A stretch of 10,825 bases of DNA from JADHUC01 sp964617665 (GTDB taxonomy: Bacteria > Planctomycetota > Planctomycetia > Pirellulales > Pirellulaceae): positions 1-10,825 of the forward strand of contig CAZUAH010000479.1 in the NCBI GenBank assembly GCA_964617665.1. The letters run 5' to 3'. This document shows, piece after piece, positions 7,290 to 10,825 of the stretch. The notes under the pieces are model-generated. The model worked only from the letters and a program-made list of their open reading frames with translations. It made no database searches and had not been told where the DNA came from. Each line of letters opens with the position of its first letter. Position 1 is the first letter of the stretch. Made by a program: the position numbers and the translations under genes.

Positions 7290-7333
7290 TGTGAGCCGCG
7301 CGAAATCGCGGGATTGATCTTTGACAATTTGGT
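7215..7333 (+). repeat. Duplicated tail module, copy 1
   Basis: This 119-bp segment pairs with 7957-8075. It begins with the shared GGTACCGGGGACAC, covers the last codons of the small ORF and its TGA, then a short stem (CCGCG, loop, CGCGG around 7294-7309), and ends with TTGATCTTTGACAATTTGGT. By hand alignment the copies agree at roughly 83% of positions, with no gap in the coding part and two small compensating gaps after the stop. Confidence 0.8.
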
Positions 7334-7396
7334 GTGCCTCCTGGCACCAGAACGCATATGGCCGACTGGGGCCACGAACATTGCGGATGCAAACGC

Positions 7397-7810
7397 CTAT
7401 GAGCCGTTGCGTGCATCCGGCTTGTTGGAGAATTGCCTGTTCGTCAGCCAAAGGCTGGCCTCGTCCCTCTCCTGGAATGTGCGGACGTTCCATCCTCGGT
7501 TTCGACAGACAGTCTCATAGAAAAGTTCGTCCTTCGCTTCGGTTGTGCCAGGAGGCGGCATGATAACCGCTGCCCGACTGCCTGGATCGACCTCAAGTTC
7601 AACATAGAGATTGGGCAGGTCGAACAAATCGACGACCGACTCACCGCCTTCCCACTTCGAGTCGTCTATGAGGAACAGTTTTGTGTTGCTGCCTCGTGCC
7701 AAGCCAATGGCCTTGGTCGTCGCATCTCTGACCTCATCTGGTGTGATCCGCCCCATGGAAGTGTACTGCACGACGCCGAGTTCAGGGACATACTTCAAGG
7801 TCCATGACAT
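7397..7810 (-). CDS. STAS/SpoIIAA-like domain protein
   Basis: This 137-residue soluble protein begins WTLKYVPELGVVQYTSMGRI, then TPDEVRDATTKAI, LFLIDDSKW, a central helix and AAVIMPPPG, ending with VRTFQERDEASLWL. The order (N-terminal beta hairpin, helix, buried strand ending in an acidic pair, helix, strand, and 'R-x-F-x-x-x-[DE]-E-A-x-x-W-L') matches the small STAS/SEC14-like proteins often annotated SpoIIAA-like. Family identity is inferred from this pattern. AAGGTG lies 7 nt before ATG 7810 on the minus strand, supporting the start. It is the leftmost of the minus-strand small genes and faces the end of the 69-residue ORF; its stop is about 65 bp from duplicated module copy 1. Ligand and partner are unknown. 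Confidence 0.7.
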   Translation of the reverse strand: MSWTLKYVPELGVVQYTSMGRITPDEVRDATTKAIGLARGSNTKLFLIDDSKWEGGESVVDLFDLPNLYVELEVDPGSRAAVIMPPPGTTEAKDELFYETVCRNRGWNVRTFQERDEASLWLTNRQFSNKPDARNGS

Positions 7811-7941
7811 GTGTGTTCACCTTCTATTGCATGACGGGAAGGAACAATACATGCACGTGGGAGTCTCTGTCGCGGAACATTGCACCACCCAGAACGACCC
7901 CGCAATATCTTGGGGGCGAGAAAAACCAAGCATGGCGGTAA

Positions 7942-8031
7942 GGCAGAGCAACAATCGGTACCGGGGACACGTTCCAGGAGGCACTGACGGACGCACAGAA
8001 GGCACTCAGCGTGCTATCGGTTGCGAGGTGA
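7942..8031 (+). pseudogene. Truncated second copy of the 69-residue ORF tail
   Basis: After TAA 7939-7941 the frame reads a few unrelated codons, then IGTGDTFQEALTDAQKALSV-type sequence to TGA 8029-8031, matching the last 25 codons of the ORF at 7080-7289. The first 44 codons of that ORF are absent and no start codon lies in frame, so this is a 3' fragment. It is antisense to the 3' end of the minus-strand gene at 8014-8364. Confidence 0.65.
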
Positions 8032-8075
8032 CGACTCGCGCGAAGTCGCGGGGATTTGATCTTTAACAATTCGGT
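7957..8075 (+). repeat. Duplicated tail module, copy 2
   Basis: This is the partner of 7215-7333. It has the same GGTACCGGGGACAC start, the same coding tail, the same position for the small stem (TCGCG, loop, CGCGG), and the end TTGATCTTTAACAATTCGGT. Similarity begins abruptly at or just before GGTACC in both copies, which suggests a recombination or truncation edge. Confidence 0.8.
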
Positions 8076-8364
8076 TAGCTGGGGAGGGGGGCGGCTGGTG
8101 TGGCGCGTCTATTTCGCAGAGGTCTTCTGGGGCATTGCAGTTCCACGAGAACCAAGTTCCACAATGAGGGCATTCAACAATAAAGCCGCCCGTCACGTGC
8201 ATCATTGTGCCAGGCGAGTAGTCGAGCGGGCCATCGTGGGGAATATCAAGCTGCGCTCGGCACGTGCATGTGAAGTGAATCCCGGTGGAGTCACCTCTAC
8301 CTGCGGTTGTACCACCGCTCAGATGCTCGACCGTCAGCACCTTATCTTCCCAGGGTCGTTTCAT
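8014..8364 (-). CDS. Small cysteine-motif (putative zinc-binding) protein
   Basis: Unrecognised 116-residue protein. It has HFTCTCRAQLDI early and VECPHCGTWFSWNC in the middle, so a CxC pair and a CPHC knuckle could together hold one zinc ion, as in zinc ribbons. ATG 8364 (MKRPWED) is preferred over an upstream TTG at 8391, because GGGA lies about 7 nt before it. The last 20 or so residues (from NRIVKDQ) are the antisense of duplicated module copy 2, so the tail was probably acquired when that module was copied or the gene end was cut. Function unknown. Confidence 0.6.
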   Translation of the reverse strand: MKRPWEDKVLTVEHLSGGTTAGRGDSTGIHFTCTCRAQLDIPHDGPLDYSPGTMMHVTGGFIVECPHCGTWFSWNCNAPEDLCEIDAPHQPPPSPANRIVKDQIPATSRESSPRNR

Positions 8365-8442
8365 TGAGATTTCCCAACAGGAGTGTGACAAGGTGTCGCA
8401 AAGAGATGTCTACTTGCCCAGCGTACCAGACTCAGAGCGGAG

Positions 8443-8613
8443 ATGCGACAAGAAACGAAAAAGGCCGCATTGGTTGCAGGGAGGCAATCAGCCAAGCCGC
8501 CAGCGAAACCAGCAGCGGAGCCGATGACACCGGACGCGGCAAAACGGGGCTTGTGGGCGGACGCGAAACCGATACCGCCGTGGGGGATTGGAGGAAGGGG
8601 AAGCGATGATTGA
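8443..8613 (+). CDS. Possible small Ala/Pro/Lys-rich protein, 56 residues
   Basis: This is an open frame from ATG 8443 to TGA 8611, starting MRQETKKAALVAGRQSAKPP and rich in Ala, Pro and Lys, ending Gly/Asp-rich. Its composition looks more protein-like than most chance frames nearby. However, there is no well-spaced Shine-Dalgarno sequence, it lies between minus-strand genes, and its first codons coincide with a sequence that also works as a minus-strand T tract. It could be noise; no family recognised. Confidence 0.2.
   Translation: MRQETKKAALVAGRQSAKPPAKPAAEPMTPDAAKRGLWADAKPIPPWGIGGRGSDD
8456..8501 (-). terminator. Imperfect intrinsic terminator (minus strand)
   Basis: On the minus strand a broken stem (GGC with GCC, TTGG with CCAA, TTGC with GCAA, 6-nt loop 8478-8483) is followed by TTTTTCGTTTCTTG. 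The T-tract side shares 19 identical bases with the strong terminator at 9394-9437. The stem has bulges, so efficiency is doubtful. It would end transcription from the Cys-rich gene at 8925-8683. Confidence 0.4.
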
Positions 8614-8682
8614 TACGTCCCGATGTTGGACGCGGGAGAGGGTGGAAAGCGGATGCTGAATCCACGCAGGAGCTTGCCTATT

Positions 8683-8925
8683 TCAGACTCCGTGACGTTT
8701 GAACATCTCGGTTCTTGTGGGGCACGTGCAGAAGTGGTCTCCGTCGGAGTTGATGAGACAAGGGCAGGAACACGTGCCAGGACTGGCGGTGTGCACGCGA
8801 AGCAGCTTTCCTAACACCATGCGTGAAGCGTTACAGCGAGGTTTTCCATCGGGGGATAGGCACTGGAAGTCGCAAGGGCAACGAGTGGTCTGCTCGCGAG
8901 TTTCGAGAGACACTAGCGTCTTCAT
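8683..8925 (-). CDS. Small cysteine-rich protein, 80 residues
   Basis: Unrecognised protein with nine cysteines at residues 16, 18, 22, 31, 52, 54, 56, 66 and 68. They fall in two clusters: CPCDFQC with a later C, and CSCPC followed by CTC. The spacing suggests metal binding (zinc or an iron-sulfur cluster) rather than secreted disulfides, as there is no signal peptide. GGGG lies about 9 nt before ATG 8925. Its stop is followed by a 318-bp gap with a terminator-like hairpin, and the 53-residue membrane protein gene lies 69 nt upstream on the same strand. The HFCTC segment recalls HFTCTC in the protein at 8014-8364, but this may be chance. Confidence 0.55.
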   Translation of the reverse strand: MKTLVSLETREQTTRCPCDFQCLSPDGKPRCNASRMVLGKLLRVHTASPGTCSCPCLINSDGDHFCTCPTRTEMFKRHGV

Positions 8926-8994
8926 GGCCGGTGACCCCTGTTCGAGATTGCCAGAACGGCATTTTCGATTTGAGGGATTAGTCTAGCAAAGACG

Positions 8995-9156
8995 TCATAG
9001 GACAAGAATCCGACACCACATCAGAAGCACAATGCTGATGGCCCCGAAGAGCGAAACCGTAGGCCAACGTCGCCAGAGAAAGAGCACGAGGATCGACGCG
9101 GCGACGTAGGGAAGTGCAGGAGGGAGACCTCGATACAGGTAGTTCAACGTTTCCAT
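8995..9156 (-). CDS. Small membrane protein, 53 residues
   Basis: ATG 9156 to TGA 8995 on the minus strand encodes METLNYLYRGLPPALPY, then a hydrophobic span (VAASILVLFLW), the basic break RRWP, and a second span (VSLFGAISIVLLMW) ending CRILVL. The pattern is a two-helix hairpin with a short positively charged loop, so both ends probably face the periplasm. A TGGGG about 7 nt before the start is only a weak ribosome site. A strong terminator acting in the same direction ends only about 35 bp upstream, so expression would need a promoter in that short gap or read-through. No family recognised. Confidence 0.5.
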   Translation of the reverse strand: METLNYLYRGLPPALPYVAASILVLFLWRRWPTVSLFGAISIVLLMWCRILVL

Positions 9157-9189
9157 GATGATGCCCCACGCAGGAGAGATTTAGAAGAG

Positions 9190-9221
9190 AAAAAGCCACG
9201 CCCACTCGCGATGGGCGTGGC
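9190..9221 (-). terminator. Strong intrinsic terminator (minus strand)
   Basis: A perfect 10-bp stem, GCCACGCCCA (9195-9204) with TGGGCGTGGC (9212-9221), has a 7-nt loop. On the minus strand five T residues (9194-9190) follow directly. No T tract follows in the plus direction. Confidence 0.85.
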
Positions 9222-9316
9222 GCAGTTAATGCATGGGTACGTTAACGTCCAACTAAAAGCTACGTCACAAACACGACATAAGCAAGCACAAAGCTGGCAT
9301 TTGAAAGGCAAGCGGA

Positions 9317-9362
9317 AGAAAGGCCGCGTTAGACGAGTATGGAAGCGACAACCAACGCGGCC
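9317..9362 (-). terminator. Terminator-like hairpin with long loop (minus strand)
   Basis: GGCCGCGTT (9322-9330) and AACGCGGCC (9354-9362) are perfect 9-bp complements around a 23-nt loop. On the minus strand TTTCTT follows. The long loop makes it weaker than its neighbours; it could instead be the base of a small structured RNA. Confidence 0.45.
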
Positions 9363-9393
9363 AGAACGAGAGATCGATGGTGGAAATCGGCGT

Positions 9394-9437
9394 CAAGAAA
9401 CGAAAAAGGCCGTCGCGGGTACGGAACCGCGACGGCC
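9394..9437 (-). terminator. Strong intrinsic terminator (minus strand)
   Basis: A perfect 11-bp stem, GGCCGTCGCGG (9408-9418) with CCGCGACGGCC (9427-9437), has an 8-nt loop. On the minus strand TTTTTCGTTTCTTG follows. It lies 70 nt beyond the stop of the lipoprotein gene (9508) and is the natural end of that transcript. The T-tract flank is identical over 19 bases to 8449-8467. Confidence 0.85.
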
Positions 9438-9507
9438 GAAGGCAGCACTGATACATGCTAAATATCGGCAGTCTGCAAAGCTTGACTTCGATGAAGAGCA
9501 AACGGAA

Positions 9508-9747
9508 TCAATATCTGTCGCTTCGGGTAAATTCTGCCATCCGCGTACCGTCTATCGTCGTTTCCGGCGTTAGATGAACTACGGGTGGTGGTGGCGGAAG
9601 TTGCCCCGTACCGGAGAAGGAAATGCGTGTGGAATCGGGCTGGAGGCTAATTCCGTCATTGCAGCAACAACACGTAGAAGTCTGGCAGCCAGTCTGGAAC
9701 ACGATCGTTCCTGCGGCCAGAAGAAGCAAGGGAATCACTCTAATCAT
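9508..9747 (-). CDS. Small putative lipoprotein, 79 residues
   Basis: The N-terminus MIRVIPLLLLAAGTIVFQTGC is a short lipoprotein signal: one Arg, a hydrophobic core, then a lipobox-like QTGC with C21 as lipidation site. The -3 position is Gln instead of the usual Leu, which weakens the call. C26-C29 form a run of four cysteines soon after the lipidation site. The mature part is Ser/Thr/Pro-rich with a PPPPP stretch and no recognised domain. GAGAG about 8 nt before ATG 9747 may be the ribosome site. A strong terminator follows 70 nt after its stop. Function unknown. Confidence 0.6.
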   Translation of the reverse strand: MIRVIPLLLLAAGTIVFQTGCQTSTCCCCNDGISLQPDSTRISFSGTGQLPPPPPVVHLTPETTIDGTRMAEFTRSDRY

Positions 9748-10053
9748 TACAACGCTCTCAGGTTCTCAATGTGATCATCGTCGTATATCGGGCGCTAGTC
9801 GACTCATCGCGGACATCGGTGTTGTCGGCACGATCGGATTAGCGGTACGGCCGTAACCCTGACAATACCACCGCCAATCGACGTCATACGCCAGAGAACC
9901 GTGCCAGAGCTTATGAGGCGGCGAACCCGGACAAACGGTACGACCCATACAATCGCAACGAGGCAGAGCCACGGCCGGCCCGAAACAAAAACAGCCACGG
10001 CGCCCGAGGTCGAGCGGCGTGATGAGCAAGTGAAAGCGAAAGGAGTATTCTAC
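9748..10053. other. Gap between lipoprotein and integrase genes
   Basis: No confident gene. A plus-strand frame is open at 9843-10022 (about 59 hydrophilic codons, with YEAANPDKRYDPYNRNE) but has no start codon. A minus-strand frame over the same bases (9998-9804) is hydrophobic, the usual mirror effect of a shadow. The palindrome TACGGCCGTA lies at 9846-9855. Promoters for the two divergent genes must lie here, but I could not identify them. Confidence 0.5.
10039..10045 (+). promoter_or_regulatory. Shine-Dalgarno site of the integrase gene
   Basis: AAAGGAG lies 8 nt before ATG 10054 and sets the start. The reading frame is open back to 9901, but those residues have no integrase match. Confidence 0.75.
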
Positions 10054-10815
10054 ATGGCAAGCATCATCAAACATCCGAACGGCCGCAAGGCCACCCAATT
10101 CAAAGCCCCCAACGGCAAGCGGCCGAAAGTCTCACTGGGCAAGGTGCCGCTGCGCACAGCCCAAACCGTCAAGGGCCACGTAGAGCAATTGGTATCGGCC
10201 GCGATCACGGGCCAGGCACCACCGGACGAAACATCCAAGTGGATCGCTCGTCTGAACAAGCCGATGCTGGATAAGTTGGCGAATGTCGGTTTGACTGCCC
10301 AGCGGGGCACTACCCGACTTGGCGAGTTCCTCGGTGAGTACTTGGCGCGGCGCAACGATGTTAAGCCGGCAACCAAAACCAATTGGGGCCACACCAAGCG
10401 CAACCTGATCGCATTCTTCGGCGCTGAGAAGCCGCTTGGAAAGATCACAGCCGGCGATGCAAAGGACTTCGAGCGATACCTCAAAGGCACAGCGAGGGAA
10501 AACAGGTACGCGGACAAGGAGAAAGACGATGGGCCAAGTCCGGACACAGTACGCAAACGGATCGGCAACGCCAAGCAGTTTTTTGATGACGCAGTCGATC
10601 GTGAACTACTGACCAAGACCCCATTTGCAGGTCTATCGTCGGCGCAGCACGGCAACAAGGCTCGAGAGTTCACCATCACGCCCGAGATGGCGGTCAAGGT
10701 GCTGGAAGCATGCCCGCCGAACAGCGAGTGGCCGCTGATATTTGCCTTGTGTCGGTACGGCCGGCTCAGATGCTCCGGCGGCCCAGATTCTCTTCACGAT
10801 TGGGGATCATTTTGA
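10054..10815 (+). pseudogene. Phage-type tyrosine integrase, frame broken near 10773 (and cut by window end)
   Basis: From ATG 10054 the protein begins MASIIKHPNGRKATQF with an N-terminal arm-binding-like region. A SAM-like core-binding domain follows (TTRLGEFLGEYLARR through KTNWGHTKRNLIAFFG to KDFERYLKG), then VRKRIGNAKQFFDDAVDREL and the start of the catalytic domain (EWPLIFALCRYGRLRC), where the first catalytic Arg is expected. The open frame then ends at TGA 10813. Deleting one base around 10773 restores CPAAQILFTIGDHFEGLH, which runs open to the window end and fits the family pattern GGLRCPxExLxLxWxD. Either this is a real +1 lesion and the gene is dead, or it is a sequence error; the window cannot decide. 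Remaining catalytic residues lie beyond the edge. It would have mobilised the adjacent small-gene region. Confidence 0.8.
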
Positions 10816-10825
10816 GGGACTCCAC

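Larger units (their letters stand above)
8365..8682. other. Gap between two minus-strand genes
   Basis: No confident gene. It holds an imperfect minus-strand terminator-like structure (8456-8501) and a weak plus-strand ORF at 8443-8613. A purine-rich GGAGGAAGGGG (8591-8601) stands before ATG 8606, but that frame stops after 17 codons. Confidence 0.5.
9157..9507. other. Terminator-rich gap
   Basis: No credible gene in this 351-bp stretch. It carries three minus-strand hairpins with T tracts (9190-9221, 9317-9362, 9394-9437). Long frames on both strands run straight through all three stems and are very basic or otherwise protein-unlike, so I treat them as chance. Confidence 0.6.

Noticed and set aside
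6804..7493. Minus-strand frame of 229 codons
   Set aside because: It lies antisense to the IS91 remnant and the 69-residue ORF, has no family features, and runs through both units.
7611..8066. Plus-strand frame of 151 codons
   Set aside because: It overlaps the STAS-like gene and the duplicated module in a different frame from the conserved coding tail.
9211..9573. Plus-strand frame of 120 codons, very basic
   Set aside because: It runs through two terminator-like stems and the edge of a third, is unusually Arg/Lys-rich, and overlaps the end of the lipoprotein gene; composition fits a chance frame.
7940..9750. Integron-style cassette array
   Set aside because: I could not recognise attC core sites, and the integrase at the right end looks like a phage type, not an integron integrase. 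Cassette-like organisation remains only a hypothesis.
9804..9998. Minus-strand hydrophobic frame of 64 codons with one possible membrane span
   Set aside because: No ribosome site, and its hydrophobicity mirrors the hydrophilic plus-strand frame over the same bases; not convincing as a gene.
1..10825. CRISPR array, tRNA or rRNA
   Set aside because: No regularly spaced direct repeats, no cloverleaf and no rRNA-like stretch were seen on either strand.

Overview
The window looks like chromosomal DNA of a planctomycete-type bacterium. This is an inference from overall style, not a database match: fairly high GC, GTG starts beside ATG starts, an FHA-GAF histidine kinase, a tyrosine integrase of a type I associate with Planctomycetota, and long GC-rich palindromes between genes. 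It divides into a conserved left part (1 to about 6523) and an accessory right part (about 6524 to 10825).

Left part. Bases 2-166 are the 3' end of a class V aminotransferase gene, followed by a long palindromic repeat. On the minus strand, a stand-alone receiver protein (2573-2184) precedes an FHA-GAF-HisKA-HATPase sensor kinase (2055-334), probably a signalling pair. Diverging from them is a plus-strand operon: metK (S-adenosylmethionine synthetase), a class I/II PLP aminotransferase, and an LptF/LptG-type permease. A good sigma70-like promoter (TTGTCC, 18 nt, TATAAT) lies inside the longest possible metK reading frame, so translation must start at GTG 2910.

Right part. Directly after the permease gene lies a 5'-truncated, frameshifted IS91-family (Y2 rolling-circle) transposase remnant. 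A 69-residue ORF fused in frame to its end follows. About 740 bp downstream a second, truncated copy of that ORF's 3' end and its flank appears (119 bp each, roughly 83% alike). Then comes a run of small minus-strand genes: a STAS/SpoIIAA-like protein, a cysteine-motif (zinc-ribbon-like) protein, a protein with nine cysteines, a 53-residue membrane protein and a small lipoprotein. Several perfect hairpins followed by T tracts in the minus direction punctuate this run. At the right edge is a phage-type tyrosine integrase whose frame breaks near 10773, just as the catalytic domain begins.

Interpretation. The left part is housekeeping and signalling. The right part reads as an eroding integrated element or insertion hotspot: a dead IS91 copy, an integrase that may be broken, a partial duplication, and short unrecognised genes with their own terminators. 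I see no complete known defence system, CRISPR array, tRNA or rRNA. The least explained material is the mini-gene and terminator array at 7940-9750.
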